The notes under the pieces: model-generated
What the model was told of the DNA's origin: nothing
Seen by the model: the letters and a program-made list of their open reading frames with translations, nothing else
The model's database searches: none
Shown here: positions 35,001-44,620 of the stretch, one piece after another
How the letters are laid out: each line of letters opens with the position of its first letter
Position numbering within the stretch: the stretch's first letter is position 1
Program-made: the position numbers and the translations under genes
Assembly: GCF_015222005.1 (NCBI RefSeq)
Contig: NZ_JADFFL010000004.1
Location: forward strand, 372,001 to 436,000
DNA length: 64,000 bases
From: Mucilaginibacter myungsuensis
Lineage (GTDB): Bacteria; Bacteroidota; Bacteroidia; Sphingobacteriales; Sphingobacteriaceae
Direction of reading: 5' to 3'

Positions 35001-35507
35001 CTAAATCTCTTTCAACGTCTGTATCGCCAAATAAGGCTGCAACTGAAACAACTCCGTATTGACAACACCATCCTCCGCAACTGCATTCAGCGCCGATACC
35101 AGCAAATAATTGTTCACCGTATCGTGCCAAACCAATAGCTCCGAAAAAAAGTTGATGGCGACCACGTGTTTAGCGGCGTCGTCAATATCCGAGTTAATGA
35201 TCTCGAACTGAAAACTGCTGATCTTTAAAAAACGACGGCCAAGCGTATTCAGGATATCCGGGATCACGCCGCCTAATTGTTGGACGTAGCCCGTAACCGC
35301 CGGGGCTACCCTTGCGGGTAGTTGTTGCGCGTCGGGGGCATGGCGTAGCAGCTCGGCGTAGGAGGTATAATTAGTGCCTGCGCTAAAATTCTGCGCCTGG
35401 ATCCTGAACTCCATAAAGCTATCCTCGTGTACCATTTTATCCCAGGCCGATGTGGCATCGGCCCTGATGATCTTGCGGTAGCAAAGCGTAATGATCCTTT
35501 TATCCAT
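35001..35507 (-). CDS. Hypothetical protein
   Basis: The 168-residue soluble protein (MDKRIITLCYRKIIRADATSAWDK...) has no signal peptide or membrane segment. The C-terminal half (FQFEIINSDIDDAAKHVVAINFFSELLVWHDTVNNYLL) looks like alpha/beta with a possible small-ligand fold, but I recognise no family. It reads in the same direction as the pirin-like gene, 140 bases away. Confidence 0.65.
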   Translation of the reverse strand: MDKRIITLCYRKIIRADATSAWDKMVHEDSFMEFRIQAQNFSAGTNYTSYAELLRHAPDAQQLPARVAPAVTGYVQQLGGVIPDILNTLGRRFLKISSFQFEIINSDIDDAAKHVVAINFFSELLVWHDTVNNYLLVSALNAVAEDGVVNTELFQLQPYLAIQTLKEI

Positions 35508-35587
35508 GATAGTTTAAAACCCAAAAAACGTTGAAAGTTTACAAACCTTAACATTTTTTGAACTGTTGAATTTCAGGGATATTGATA

Positions 35588-36325
35588 TTATGCTTTGATG
35601 CTCAGGTTAATAGTCAGGTTAAACCCTGCCGAGGTGCTGCCGGAAACGGTGGCTATCTCGATGCCTGCGGTATCGTCGCTAAAAACGTTATCGCTTTTGT
35701 TGTAGGTGTAGCCGCTCATGCCTTTGCCATAGCCATTCACTGCCGCGACAGCCGTGCCCGAACCTTCGGGGAATGCGATCTGGGTCACCTTTAACGACGT
35801 GCCCGAAGCCGAGTAAATATGCACGTGGATATGTGTAGCCCTGCCATTATACCAACCCGGGAAAATGGTAGTGAAAGTCACCAAGCCATTAGCATCGGTG
35901 GTTTGGCGGCCGCGCAAAAAGTGAACACTTTGATAATTAGTACTTTGCATGCCTGTGCCACCATATTCAGAATAGTTACCTTCGGCATCGCAATGCCAGA
36001 TATCGACCAGCAAGCCCGATAGCGGGTTACAGTTATTACTATTGTTCAGCACGGTGATCTTGGCGGTAAGTTTGTGACCGCTGCGACCGTCGGTAATATC
36101 GCTGCGCACGTATGATGCCGGCGCTTTGGTTGGGAACGGGCCTTCGGTCTCGGTAGGAGCCACGGTACAGCCGTTCTCGGTGCTGGCGCCGCCTGTTGTT
36201 GTGGTGGTTGTCCCGGTGGTTGAGTTGCTGGCAGCGGCCGCTGTATCCTTACGACAAGCAGCCACTAATGCCGATGACGACACCGCGCCGATCATCAGGC
36301 TTTTTAAAAAATTCTTCCGTTCCAT
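35588..36325 (-). CDS. Lipoprotein intradiol ring-cleavage dioxygenase
   Basis: This 245-residue protein is related to protocatechuate 3,4- and catechol 1,2-dioxygenases, non-heme Fe(III) enzymes that open catechol rings between the hydroxyls. Likely iron ligands are a tyrosine in GNYSEYGG, one in FPGWYNG and two histidines in ATHIHVHIYS. The N-terminus has a signal with AC at residue 24 (SSALVAAC), so it is probably lipid-anchored outside the cytoplasm, with a Thr/Ser-rich tether before the domain. The ATG at 36325 is chosen over one at 36370 because it starts the signal. No other aromatic-degradation genes are near; an external role against lignin- or humic-derived catechols is inferred. 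Confidence 0.85.
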   Translation of the reverse strand: MERKNFLKSLMIGAVSSSALVAACRKDTAAAASNSTTGTTTTTTGGASTENGCTVAPTETEGPFPTKAPASYVRSDITDGRSGHKLTAKITVLNNSNNCNPLSGLLVDIWHCDAEGNYSEYGGTGMQSTNYQSVHFLRGRQTTDANGLVTFTTIFPGWYNGRATHIHVHIYSASGTSLKVTQIAFPEGSGTAVAAVNGYGKGMSGYTYNKSDNVFSDDTAGIEIATVSGSTSAGFNLTINLSIKA

Positions 36326-36525
36326 TTGCTGGCTCTCCTTATTAATTAGGGTTGTTGTTTGTTGGTTCAAACGTAACCCTACATATCGTGCTGCGAAAAA
36401 ATGTATCGGCGAACGACAACTATGTGACGATGAATAGCCGACCAGCTAACTGATCACTGGTTAACCGATCACTGATCACGCTCTCATTTTTGCCAAGTCG
36501 ACCTGTTTATCTACTTTTGGACCCG

Positions 36526-36762
36526 ATGAGCATGGACCCGTTAAGCGTATCCCTTTTTGAAATGCGGCTGGAAGACATCCACCGGGCTGATCCCTGGTTG
36601 CGGTACGAGATGAGCATACGCGATTTTATCGCTTTGTTCCCGGTAAGGTTTAAGAACGGCCGCCCGATCAAGCCGGATCACCCTGCCGTTGTGGGTGTGG
36701 ACCGTGAGGTTTTTTTGAAGGTGCTGGTGGCCTTCAATCAATCCTTCGGAACTAAGAAATGA
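36526..36762 (+). CDS. Small hypothetical protein
   Basis: The 78-residue soluble protein (MSMDPLSVSLFEMRLEDIHR..PWLRYEMSIRDFIALFPVRF) has no recognised domain. ATG at 36526 is preferred to the TTG at 36490. It is followed by a hairpin at 36764-36792, which supports a real transcript. Confidence 0.5.
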   Translation: MSMDPLSVSLFEMRLEDIHRADPWLRYEMSIRDFIALFPVRFKNGRPIKPDHPAVVGVDREVFLKVLVAFNQSFGTKK

Positions 36763-36763
36763 A

Positions 36764-36792
36764 GAACGGATGCCTGTTGGGGACATCCGTTC
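36764..36792. terminator. Hairpin between the small ORF and the M56 cluster
   Basis: Arms gaacggatg (36764-36772) and catccgttc (36784-36792) are perfect nine-base inverted repeats around an 11-base loop. It sits between convergent genes and could end transcripts from both sides, though no strong T-tract follows. Confidence 0.55.
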
Positions 36793-36820
36793 ATATTAAC
36801 TGATCTTTAATTGGTTTAAT

Positions 36821-38335
36821 CTATTTGCCCGACATGATGTGCACCTGCTTTCCGCGTACGTGCCAAACATCTATCTTATCCCCTTGGTCGGCCATTGTCT
36901 TTTTGTAATAGTCAGCATAACCTTTTTTGGTCATCAGGCCTACCTGATATTTAAAACCATCATTCTTGCGGGCTAAGGGTGTAAGGTTGCTGAAGAACAT
37001 GTGGTCAAAGTCTTCAGCCTTGTAGTTGGCCAGATCGGCATTGTTCTTTACACGCTTATCGTCTATCCAAACGCCGTAGTCCTTACTTTGCCACTTAGCC
37101 AGTTGGGCATCGGTCACTTTGTTTTTGGCCATAGGTCTCATTGCTTTTCTGAACCTTACCAATTGGTCATCCTGTTGTTTCACACTCATCTGTACAAACA
37201 AGGCCCTCATTTTCTTTTTATCCTCTGCGCTGATCACACCCGATGTGCCATTCTCTCCCGGCAGATCATATTTTTTAAGATAAGCGGCATACTCGTCCAC
37301 CACACTTTGTGGCGCATCCGTTTTAGCATGTTCTATACGCATGCCGTTAGGCATCGCGAAAGCTATCACTTTTTTAGGCGTGTCGATATTGGGCTTGGCG
37401 ACAATATCGGCAACTTTCTTCTCTACTGCGGCAACTACTTCCGGCAATACTTCAGCCTGTGTTTTCTCGCTGAACAGGGTTACTGCCATGGCGGCAACCG
37501 GGATCAGCATAAGCTTTTTGCCAAGGGCTACTACTTTGGATGTGGTTTTGGTCATCATGATCAATCTTTTTTTAGTGGTTTGATAATTAAATTGGCTGGT
37601 CAGCTGCAGGCTATGCGTTTGCGTAGCGTGGGCCAGCAGTAAATATTGGTAAGATGGTGTGTCCTCGTAATTTTGGATGACACCTTCATCGGCCAAAAAC
37701 TCATGGTTAAGTTGTATAGCCTTGCGGTAGAACGGGATGAACGGGTTGAACCAGCAGATCACCTGCATCACCTCTACCAGCAATACATCAAGCGTGTGTA
37801 ATTGCCTAACGTGGGTTTGCTCGTGGCAGATGATCTGGGGCGCGATCTTGCCTTCAGTATGGTCTTTTTTGTTTAGGAAAATATAACGCAAAAAACTGTG
37901 CGGCGTTACCTGCTCATCGGTTAAGATCAGTTTTGGATCATGGTCGGCAACAACCTCTCCCCTTTTAGCCGAACTTGCGATCTTGTAAAGGTTGATACCG
38001 AAACGGACCAACAGCGCCACTGTGATCAGCGTATAAAGTCCCGGCAATACAAAACCCGAATAGTCAACAGGCGAAACCTCCACAACCGACTGCTTTACAA
38101 CTTTATCAGGCGATACCGTAGCGGCGGGCGCAAGAACCTCATTCATTTGTTCATAGATCACCGGAAAAGTTTCAGCTTCGATAGCGATCACTACAAATGG
38201 TACCACTGCCGAAAACACTAAACTGAACAACAGGTAAAACCGATTGAAACGATACATCCGCTCGTTCTGCAAAAACAGCTTGTAGATCCCGAGCAGCAGG
38301 CTCGAGCACAATACAAAATTAACCAGGTACATCAT
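36821..38335 (-). CDS. BlaR1-like M56 family metallopeptidase, tandem copy 1
   Basis: The 504-residue protein is an inner-membrane M56 peptidase of the BlaR1/MecR1 type. It has N-terminal membrane helices (about 3-21, 33-51, 95-115), the zinc site HEQTH (171-175) with the downstream HEFLADE glutamate, a further membrane helix (about 280-296) and a C-terminal periplasmic part with the KRVxNxDLxxYxxEDFDHMF and QVGLMTKKGY module. BlaR1 proteins sense a signal outside and cleave the cognate BlaI repressor. This copy is the last of three in tandem behind blaI. Its start has a strong aggagg Shine-Dalgarno, unusual here. No penicillin-binding sensor domain is visible, so the signal is not necessarily a beta-lactam. 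Confidence 0.87.
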   Translation of the reverse strand: MMYLVNFVLCSSLLLGIYKLFLQNERMYRFNRFYLLFSLVFSAVVPFVVIAIEAETFPVIYEQMNEVLAPAATVSPDKVVKQSVVEVSPVDYSGFVLPGLYTLITVALLVRFGINLYKIASSAKRGEVVADHDPKLILTDEQVTPHSFLRYIFLNKKDHTEGKIAPQIICHEQTHVRQLHTLDVLLVEVMQVICWFNPFIPFYRKAIQLNHEFLADEGVIQNYEDTPSYQYLLLAHATQTHSLQLTSQFNYQTTKKRLIMMTKTTSKVVALGKKLMLIPVAAMAVTLFSEKTQAEVLPEVVAAVEKKVADIVAKPNIDTPKKVIAFAMPNGMRIEHAKTDAPQSVVDEYAAYLKKYDLPGENGTSGVISAEDKKKMRALFVQMSVKQQDDQLVRFRKAMRPMAKNKVTDAQLAKWQSKDYGVWIDDKRVKNNADLANYKAEDFDHMFFSNLTPLARKNDGFKYQVGLMTKKGYADYYKKTMADQGDKIDVWHVRGKQVHIMSGK

Positions 38336-38357
38336 CGTATTATTCCTCCTGTTATTT

Positions 38358-39854
38358 TTAGTCTACCGAACTACGCACCCACATGATATTGCTCCTATCG
38401 GCCATGATCTTTTTATTCTCGCTTGCAAAGAAAGCTTTGGTCATCAACACGGCCACTTTTTTAGCGCCATGATCTTTGAAAGCCCACTGGCCGGCTCCGG
38501 TCACGTTCATCCAGTCAAAATCGTCGGCGGTGTACTTAGCCAATTCTTCTTTGCTCACCAATTTCCAATTGATCTGCACATCGTAAATTTTATCCTGCCA
38601 TTTCTCCAACTGATCAGCAGTGACCGACTTTCTTTTATGCGGCTGCTGTGCTTTGCCAAATTGGATGCGTTGTTTATCCTGCTGTACACGGCTCATTTGC
38701 TGATATAGCTTATCCATCTGGGCCTTATCGGCCGCGCTTACGTTACGGAACGCGAATGCTTTTGCACCCTTGCCTAAATACTTGCCCTGTATGGCGGCAT
38801 ACTCGTCCATCAAGCTTTGAGGGGCATTAGTAGCGGCAGACTTAACCCTAAATGCTTCACTGATCTGCGGCGAAGGGAAACGTACTTTTTTTACCGTGTC
38901 TTTCCCGGTTTCAATATTTACAGCTTTAAAGGTCTCAGGTACTGCGGCTATAATTGCGGGCAGCACTTTGGCCTGCACTTTCTCGCTGAACAATATTACA
39001 GCAAGGGCGGCCACGGGTAACAGCATCAGCTTTTTGCCCCAGGCCATTTTGGCGGAGGTGGTTTTGGTCATCATCATTAAGCGTTTTTTTGTGGTTTGAT
39101 AATTGAATTGGCTGCTCAGCTGCAAACTCCCGGGTTGGCTCGCGCGGACCAGTAAAAGATATTGATAGGCAGGTGTATCATCGTAAACATTTGTCACCGC
39201 CTCATCGGCTAAAAATTCGTGATTAAGTTGTATGGCTTTGCGATAAAGCGGAATGAACGGATTGAACCAGCACAGCGCCTGAAAGACCTCTACCAGCAGT
39301 ACATCCAGCGAATGCCATTGCCTCACATGCGCCTGTTCATGGCAGATCACTTCGGGTTCTACCGAGCCGGTCTCATGGTCTATACGGTTGATGAAAATGT
39401 ATTTCAGGAAACTGTGCGGGGTAACCTCGGCGTCCGTCAGCACCACTTGACTTTGCTGATGGTTTACGTTCTCGTTATCGATAACTTGCCGACCGATCTT
39501 ATAAAGGTTGATAGCAAACCGCAATATCAATACAACCGCGATCAACAGGTAAGCACCGATGATCAACATCGGCCCATAATTTATGGTGTCGACCTGCGCC
39601 GTTTGTGTAGCGATAACGGTTTGCGGAATAGCGGTAAATACAGGCGTCAGCGTTTCTCTCATCGCCTCCTGGTAAACCACCGGGATACTCTCCGTTTCGG
39701 TAGTGATCACCACAAAAGGCACCATAGCCGAGAACACCAGACTGAACAGCAGGTAAAAGCGATTAAAGCGATACATGCGCTCGTTCTGCAAGAACAGCTT
39801 GTAGACCGCCAACAGCAGCCCCGAGCATAGCACAAAGTTGATCATGTACATCAT
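38358..39854 (-). CDS. BlaR1-like M56 family metallopeptidase, tandem copy 2
   Basis: This 498-residue M56 peptidase is closely similar to its neighbours through the first ~250 residues (MMYMINFVLCSGLLLAVYKL onward) including HEQAH and the HEFLADEAV motif. Its C-terminal ectodomain keeps the WQDKIYDVQINWKLVSKEELAKY and VLMTKAFF elements but is otherwise divergent. Relative to the others the first module is altered (VQINWKL replaces VWIDDKR), suggesting a changed ligand or partner. It starts 20 bases after copy 3 and likely shares its transcript. Confidence 0.87.
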   Translation of the reverse strand: MMYMINFVLCSGLLLAVYKLFLQNERMYRFNRFYLLFSLVFSAMVPFVVITTETESIPVVYQEAMRETLTPVFTAIPQTVIATQTAQVDTINYGPMLIIGAYLLIAVVLILRFAINLYKIGRQVIDNENVNHQQSQVVLTDAEVTPHSFLKYIFINRIDHETGSVEPEVICHEQAHVRQWHSLDVLLVEVFQALCWFNPFIPLYRKAIQLNHEFLADEAVTNVYDDTPAYQYLLLVRASQPGSLQLSSQFNYQTTKKRLMMMTKTTSAKMAWGKKLMLLPVAALAVILFSEKVQAKVLPAIIAAVPETFKAVNIETGKDTVKKVRFPSPQISEAFRVKSAATNAPQSLMDEYAAIQGKYLGKGAKAFAFRNVSAADKAQMDKLYQQMSRVQQDKQRIQFGKAQQPHKRKSVTADQLEKWQDKIYDVQINWKLVSKEELAKYTADDFDWMNVTGAGQWAFKDHGAKKVAVLMTKAFFASENKKIMADRSNIMWVRSSVD

Positions 39855-39874
39855 GGTCTCTATGTGTTTATCGT

Positions 39875-41314
39875 TTACGACTTCACATCAGGTTTTACCA
39901 CCGGCGGCGGGAAACGCTGTTGCATAAACTGATAAGTGGTGGTATCGGCTGTGTACGCTTTATAATAGCGGGCATATTGGGCCTTGGTCATTAAGTTGAC
40001 CTGCATTTTTGTGCCGGGCCCAACATAATGCACCATGTAATGATCAAAATCTTCGGGTGCGTATTTTACAATGTCTGAATTCTCGATACGCTTGCCGCCT
40101 ATCCATATACGGTAGGCACCGGCTTTTTTCCAGGTCAGCAACTCTGCTTTGGTAGGTTGCTTCTTAGCCATCGGGCCAGATCTCGCGTCAAATTTATACA
40201 CCTGCTGCTCCTGCTGAGCGGGACTCATTTGCTTATACAAGCCTATCAAACGTGCCTTATCTTTTGCAGTGAATTTTTCCGTCATTATAAATTTTGTGCC
40301 CTTACCATTAGGCTGGCCGGCATATTTTTCCAGCGTAGCGTTGTATTCATCTATCGAACTTTGCGGCAGATCTTTAGTAGCGGCAGGTAACTTGGCCGGT
40401 TGCTGCGCCGATGGCGTAGTTTGAGCAGCAACCCGCTGACAGAAGATAAAAACAGCAGCGATCATTACCGGCAATACAGCCAGTTGCTTAACGGTCGCCA
40501 TAGCGGCAGAGGTGGTCTTGGTCATCATGATCAATCTTTTTTTGGTGGTTTGATAATTGAATGGACTGGTCAGTTGCAAACTGCCTGCCTGACTTGCGCG
40601 GGCCAGTAACAGGTATTGGTAAGCCGGTGTATCGTCAAACCACGAAGTGACAGCCTCGTCGGCTAAAAATTCATGATTCAATTGTATGGCCTTACGATAG
40701 AACGGGATGAATGAGTTGAACCAGCACAACGCCTGCATCAACTCAATAAACAATACATCTAACGAATGTAACTGCTTTACATGCGCCCGCTCATGGCAGA
40801 TCACCTGTGGTTCGATCGTACCTTGCTGATGATCTTTGCGGTTGACGAATATGTAATTTAAAAAGCTATGCGGCGTTACCTCTGCATCCGTTAGCACCAA
40901 TGAGATACCTTGGTGGATGGTGTGTTGGTTAGCGACCACCTCGCGGCTAATTTTAATAAGGTTTAGGATGAAGCGTATTATCAATACCCCGGCTATTAGT
41001 AGGTAAATGCCTATCAACAGCATTGGCCAATAATTTATCTGATCAATTTGCACTGCTTGAGTTTTAGTCGCCACCGCCGCTTGCGGCGCTGTATCGAACA
41101 CAGGCGTCAACGTCTCTCTGACCGCTTGCTGATAAACCACCGGGATAGCCTCGCTCTCGGTAGTTATCACCACAAAAGGCACCACCGCCGAAAACACCAG
41201 ACTGAACAGTAGGTAAAACCGGTTAAAGCGATACATGCGCTCGTTCTGCAAAAACAGCTTGTAAACCGCCAGCAGCAGGCCCGAGCATAACACAAAGTTG
41301 ATCAGGTACATCAT
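39875..41314 (-). CDS. BlaR1-like M56 family metallopeptidase, tandem copy 3
   Basis: The 479-residue protein is the promoter-proximal M56 copy, with HERAH as zinc motif, the HEFLADEAV glutamate and the C-terminal YRIWIGGKRIENSDIVKYAPEDFDHYM and QVNLMTKAQYARYY module. Its start overlaps the BlaI stop by four bases, so it is the repressor's directly coupled partner. The N-terminal third is about 90% identical at DNA level to copy 2 over the sections I compared by eye (39721-39854 and 41161-41314). Confidence 0.88.
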   Translation of the reverse strand: MMYLINFVLCSGLLLAVYKLFLQNERMYRFNRFYLLFSLVFSAVVPFVVITTESEAIPVVYQQAVRETLTPVFDTAPQAAVATKTQAVQIDQINYWPMLLIGIYLLIAGVLIIRFILNLIKISREVVANQHTIHQGISLVLTDAEVTPHSFLNYIFVNRKDHQQGTIEPQVICHERAHVKQLHSLDVLFIELMQALCWFNSFIPFYRKAIQLNHEFLADEAVTSWFDDTPAYQYLLLARASQAGSLQLTSPFNYQTTKKRLIMMTKTTSAAMATVKQLAVLPVMIAAVFIFCQRVAAQTTPSAQQPAKLPAATKDLPQSSIDEYNATLEKYAGQPNGKGTKFIMTEKFTAKDKARLIGLYKQMSPAQQEQQVYKFDARSGPMAKKQPTKAELLTWKKAGAYRIWIGGKRIENSDIVKYAPEDFDHYMVHYVGPGTKMQVNLMTKAQYARYYKAYTADTTTYQFMQQRFPPPVVKPDVKS

Positions 41315-41685
41315 TTTTCCTTTCTCCTTTCTATCTCTTTGTCTATGATCGCTTTCAGGTCCTCCAACTCGGTCGGGCTAATGTTGCTGCTCGATGTAAA
41401 GAACGACGCGAATTGCAAGGCCGAATCGTTAAAGTAGTTTTTGATGATGCCGCCAACCTCTTTAGTAAAATAGGCCGACTTTTTTACCAGCGGATAATAT
41501 TGGCGCGAGTTACCCATGGTCTCGTACCCTACAAAGCCTTTATCCTGCATCCGTTTTAATAAAGTAGCGATGGTAGTGCCGGCCGGTTTAGGGTCGGGGT
41601 AGGCATCGATCAGGTCTTTCATAAAAACCTTTTCGTGCTTCCATATTATTTCCATCAGTTGTTCTTCGGCCTTAGTAAGCTGCAT
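41311..41685 (-). CDS. BlaI/MecI family transcriptional repressor
   Basis: The 124-residue winged-helix protein (MQLTKAEEQLMEIIWKHEKVFMKDLIDAY..TTIATLLKRMQDKGFVGYE) is the BlaI/MecI/CopY type, which binds a TAC-N4-GTA dyad as a dimer and is inactivated by cleavage of its C-terminal dimerisation helix. It heads the operon with three M56 peptidase genes. A perfect candidate operator lies at 41705-41728, directly upstream, so autoregulation is expected. Confidence 0.92.
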   Translation of the reverse strand: MQLTKAEEQLMEIIWKHEKVFMKDLIDAYPDPKPAGTTIATLLKRMQDKGFVGYETMGNSRQYYPLVKKSAYFTKEVGGIIKNYFNDSALQFASFFTSSSNISPTELEDLKAIIDKEIERRKEK

Positions 41686-41690
41686 ATTTT

Positions 41691-41728
41691 CTACAATATT
41701 AGAGTTATCTCTACGAATGTAGAGATAA
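41691..41728 (-). promoter_or_regulatory. Predicted BlaI operator
   Basis: A perfect dyad ttatctctac-gaat-gtagagataa spans 41705-41728, with the TAC-N4-GTA core expected for BlaI/MecI family repressors. A weaker related dyad, ctacaatattag (41691-41702), lies between it and the blaI start codon. The site would let BlaI repress its own operon. Confidence 0.7.
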
Positions 41729-41839
41729 GAATTTAATTTACAAACTATTTTTTTAGTTTTTTTTCCATTAGATATGTTGCCCGTCTTTCATCGCCATCAT
41801 GTTACATCACAAAGCATTAGGAATTTTAAACCATAATGC

Positions 41840-41847
41840 TAAATTTG
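41840..41847 (+). promoter_or_regulatory. Candidate -7 box TAAATTTG
   Basis: An exact TAnnTTTG octamer lies 23 bases before the iron-sulfur subunit start. No -33 element is obvious. Confidence 0.3.
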
Positions 41848-41870
41848 GGTGAACCAATTCCCTTTCTGTT

Positions 41871-42317
41871 ATGGCGACTTATAAATTATCTGTCAACAAC
41901 AAGCCAATGACCGTTACTGCCGACGCGGATACCCCGCTGCTGTGGGTACTACGTGATCATTTAAACCTGGTAGGTACCAAATTTGGGTGTGGCGTGGCCG
42001 CTTGCGGCGCGTGTACCGTGCACTTAGATGGTAATGCCGTCCGCTCGTGTTCGGTACCGGTGAGCAGCGTGGCCACCGCCAAGGTGACCACTATTGAAGG
42101 TTTAAGCGCCAAGGGCGATCACCCGGTGCAAAAGGCATGGTCGGATATGGATGTGGCGCAATGCGGTTATTGCCAGTCGGGCCAGATCATGGCGGCGGCG
42201 GCTTTGCTTAAGCGCATGCCTAACCCTACCGATGCCGACATCGACAACAACATCACCAATATATGCCGTTGCGGCACACAGACCCGCATACGCCAGGCCA
42301 TACATTTTAGCAGCTAA
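41871..42317 (+). CDS. (2Fe-2S) subunit of molybdenum hydroxylase (IorA-like)
   Basis: The 148-residue subunit carries two [2Fe-2S] clusters: a plant-type ferredoxin site with C40, C45, C48 and C60 ([15 protein letters not shown]) and a helical second site with CGYCQSGQ and CRCGTQTRI. It passes electrons from the molybdenum cofactor subunit encoded 18 bases downstream. Together they resemble the two-subunit isoquinoline 1-oxidoreductase (IorAB) and nicotinate or aldehyde oxidases. No third flavin subunit or cytochrome gene is present. Confidence 0.93.
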   Translation: MATYKLSVNNKPMTVTADADTPLLWVLRDHLNLVGTKFGCGVAACGACTVHLDGNAVRSCSVPVSSVATAKVTTIEGLSAKGDHPVQKAWSDMDVAQCGYCQSGQIMAAAALLKRMPNPTDADIDNNITNICRCGTQTRIRQAIHFSS

Positions 42318-42335
42318 GAAAGGAGTTAAGAAATA

Positions 42336-44459
42336 ATGGAAGCAGTATCTCGCCGTAGTTTTTTAAAGATCACCTCCATAGCTGCCGGCAGCAGTCTAAT
42401 GTTGGGTTTCGATATGTTCAACACCGCCGAGGCGGCAGGTCTGGACGCGGTCTTTGCCCCTAACGCTTACGTTACCATCGACAGTAAAGGACTGATCACC
42501 CTGATGGCCCCGAACCCGGAGATAGGTCAGGGTATCAAGACCGCCTTACCAATGATCCTGGCCGAAGAGCTGAACGTAAAATGGGACAGCGTTTATGTAG
42601 AAATGGCACCGCTTGATCCCAAATACGGTTCGCAAACGGCAGGTGGCAGCGGGGCTATACGCTCACGCTTTAAACCCATCCGCGAGGCTGGTGCTACAGC
42701 GCGTGTAATGCTCACCACAGCGGCGGCGCAACAATGGAACGTAAAAGAAGAGGAATGCCATGCCGAGGACGGCTATATCATACACAAGCCATCAGGCAAA
42801 AAAGCAAGCTATGGCGAGTTAGTAGCCAAAGCAGCGGCGTTACCTGTACCCACCAATGTAACGTTGAAAGATCCTAAGGATTTTAAGATCATTGGTACAC
42901 GGATACATAATGTAGATAACCAAAAGATAATTACCGGTCAGCCATTATATGGTATCGATACCCGCCGCGAGGGGATGCTTTTCGCGCTGGTGTCGCGCCC
43001 GCCGGCTTTTGGTAAGGTTTATAAGTCATTCGATGCTACGGAAACGTTAAAGGTGACGGGCGTTAAGAACGTCGTAGCGGCAGGCGGTGTAGTGGCTGTT
43101 TTGGCAACGTCAACGTGGGCGGCAAAGAAAGGACGCGATGTATTAAAAGTGACCTGGGATGATGCCAGCCCGCTGGAGAACTCCTTAGATCATGAAACCG
43201 CCTTCACCAAAATGGTGAACGAGAGAACAGCCAATCCGTCCCGTAACGATGGCGATATAGATAAAGCATTAGCATCAGGTGGTAAAATTTTAGAGGCCAC
43301 CTATTCGGTACCCAACCTATCGCATGCTAATATGGAGCCGATCAACTTTTTTGCCGATGTGAAAGATGGCAAAGCAGAGTTGTACGGACCGACGCAAGTA
43401 CCATCGGCTATGCGGTCGTCGGTAGCCCGCGCGCTGAATATCGCGCCGGAGAATGTGACCATCGGCATGCCAAGGCAGGGCGGTGGTTTCGGCAGGAAGT
43501 TAAGGCCGGACAACGGTGTAGAAGCCGCATTGATATCCCAAGCCGCCAAAGCCCCGGTACAATTGATGTGGACCCGCGAGGACGACATACAAGGCGACTA
43601 CTACCGCCCGGCCAGCATGACCAAGTATAAAGCGGTGATCAGCTCAGATAACAAACTGATAGGCTGGCATGCTAATTCGGTAGTGTTGACATCGGGCGGT
43701 GCATTGATGCCGCGTGGTTTCCCGGCAGCGGCGATACCAAATTTTAGGCTGGATGCACAAAACTTAAAATCGAACATCCCTACCGGACCATGGCGTGGGC
43801 CAACCGCCAACGCCGCCGCCTTCGGGGATGAAAGCTTCTTGGATGAGATAGCCGTGGAGATGAAGAAAGACCCGGTAGCACTACGCTTGGAATTATTGGA
43901 TCTGGCCAAAAACCAACCTGTTGGACAGGCAGGTTACGATATAGATAAATTTAAGAGCGCAATAGACCTGGTAGTAGAGATGAGCAAATGGGGCAAGAAC
44001 CCGCAAAAGAACGTTTACCAGGGATTTGCTGCCTATTATTCTTTCAGTACCTATGTGGCCCAGGTTGCAGAGGTGACCATGGTGGGCAATGTACCACGCG
44101 TGAGCAAAGTTTACTGCGCCGTAAATTGCGGCCGTGTAGTGAACCTGAGCGGTGCAGAGAACCAGGTGCAGGGTGCTATTGTGGATGGCTTGAGCCATGC
44201 TTTGTTCAGCAAGATCACTTTTGATAAGGGTGCGGCCGTACAAACTAACTTCCACACCTACAAATTCCTGAAAATGGCTGATGCGCCGCTGGATGTAGTA
44301 GTGCAATTTGTAAAGACCGACGAACCACCAACAGGATTGGGAGAACCGGGCTTGCCACCGATCGCCCCCGCGGTTGCTAATGCCATATTTGCAGCTACCG
44401 GGAAGCGCGTCAGGAAAATGCCTTTTGACTTGACGACGAAGAGTAAGGATAACGCTTAA
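42336..44459 (+). CDS. Xanthine-dehydrogenase-family molybdopterin-binding subunit (IorB-like)
   Basis: The 707-residue catalytic subunit starts with a twin-arginine-type signal ([20 protein letters not shown]), so it is probably exported folded to the periplasm with its iron-sulfur partner. It has the molybdopterin-binding segments [20 protein letters not shown] (57-76) and [10 protein letters not shown], and the active-site glutamate region [19 protein letters not shown] near the C-terminus. The substrate (an N-heterocycle, aldehyde or aromatic) cannot be told from sequence. The gene follows the iron-sulfur subunit by 18 bases. Confidence 0.9.
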   Translation: MEAVSRRSFLKITSIAAGSSLMLGFDMFNTAEAAGLDAVFAPNAYVTIDSKGLITLMAPNPEIGQGIKTALPMILAEELNVKWDSVYVEMAPLDPKYGSQTAGGSGAIRSRFKPIREAGATARVMLTTAAAQQWNVKEEECHAEDGYIIHKPSGKKASYGELVAKAAALPVPTNVTLKDPKDFKIIGTRIHNVDNQKIITGQPLYGIDTRREGMLFALVSRPPAFGKVYKSFDATETLKVTGVKNVVAAGGVVAVLATSTWAAKKGRDVLKVTWDDASPLENSLDHETAFTKMVNERTANPSRNDGDIDKALASGGKILEATYSVPNLSHANMEPINFFADVKDGKAELYGPTQVPSAMRSSVARALNIAPENVTIGMPRQGGGFGRKLRPDNGVEAALISQAAKAPVQLMWTREDDIQGDYYRPASMTKYKAVISSDNKLIGWHANSVVLTSGGALMPRGFPAAAIPNFRLDAQNLKSNIPTGPWRGPTANAAAFGDESFLDEIAVEMKKDPVALRLELLDLAKNQPVGQAGYDIDKFKSAIDLVVEMSKWGKNPQKNVYQGFAAYYSFSTYVAQVAEVTMVGNVPRVSKVYCAVNCGRVVNLSGAENQVQGAIVDGLSHALFSKITFDKGAAVQTNFHTYKFLKMADAPLDVVVQFVKTDEPPTGLGEPGLPPIAPAVANAIFAATGKRVRKMPFDLTTKSKDNA

Positions 44460-44620
44460 GAAAGATAAGTAAACCATGCAATTCAAAAAGAAATATCCGG
44501 CCGGCCCTCCCAAAAGATATGAGAAATTCAAGCAAATAATGTCTTGGTTAGTTTTTTTATTGGAAGTGGCATGTGATATATTCGTTTAGTGATGCTTTAT
44601 CATAAATAGCATTTAGACTT

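Noticed and set aside
36821..41685. Reading the M56 cluster as beta-lactam resistance (bla/mec)
   Set aside because: The sensors lack a penicillin-binding domain and no beta-lactamase or PBP gene is present; the ectodomains are of a different type.
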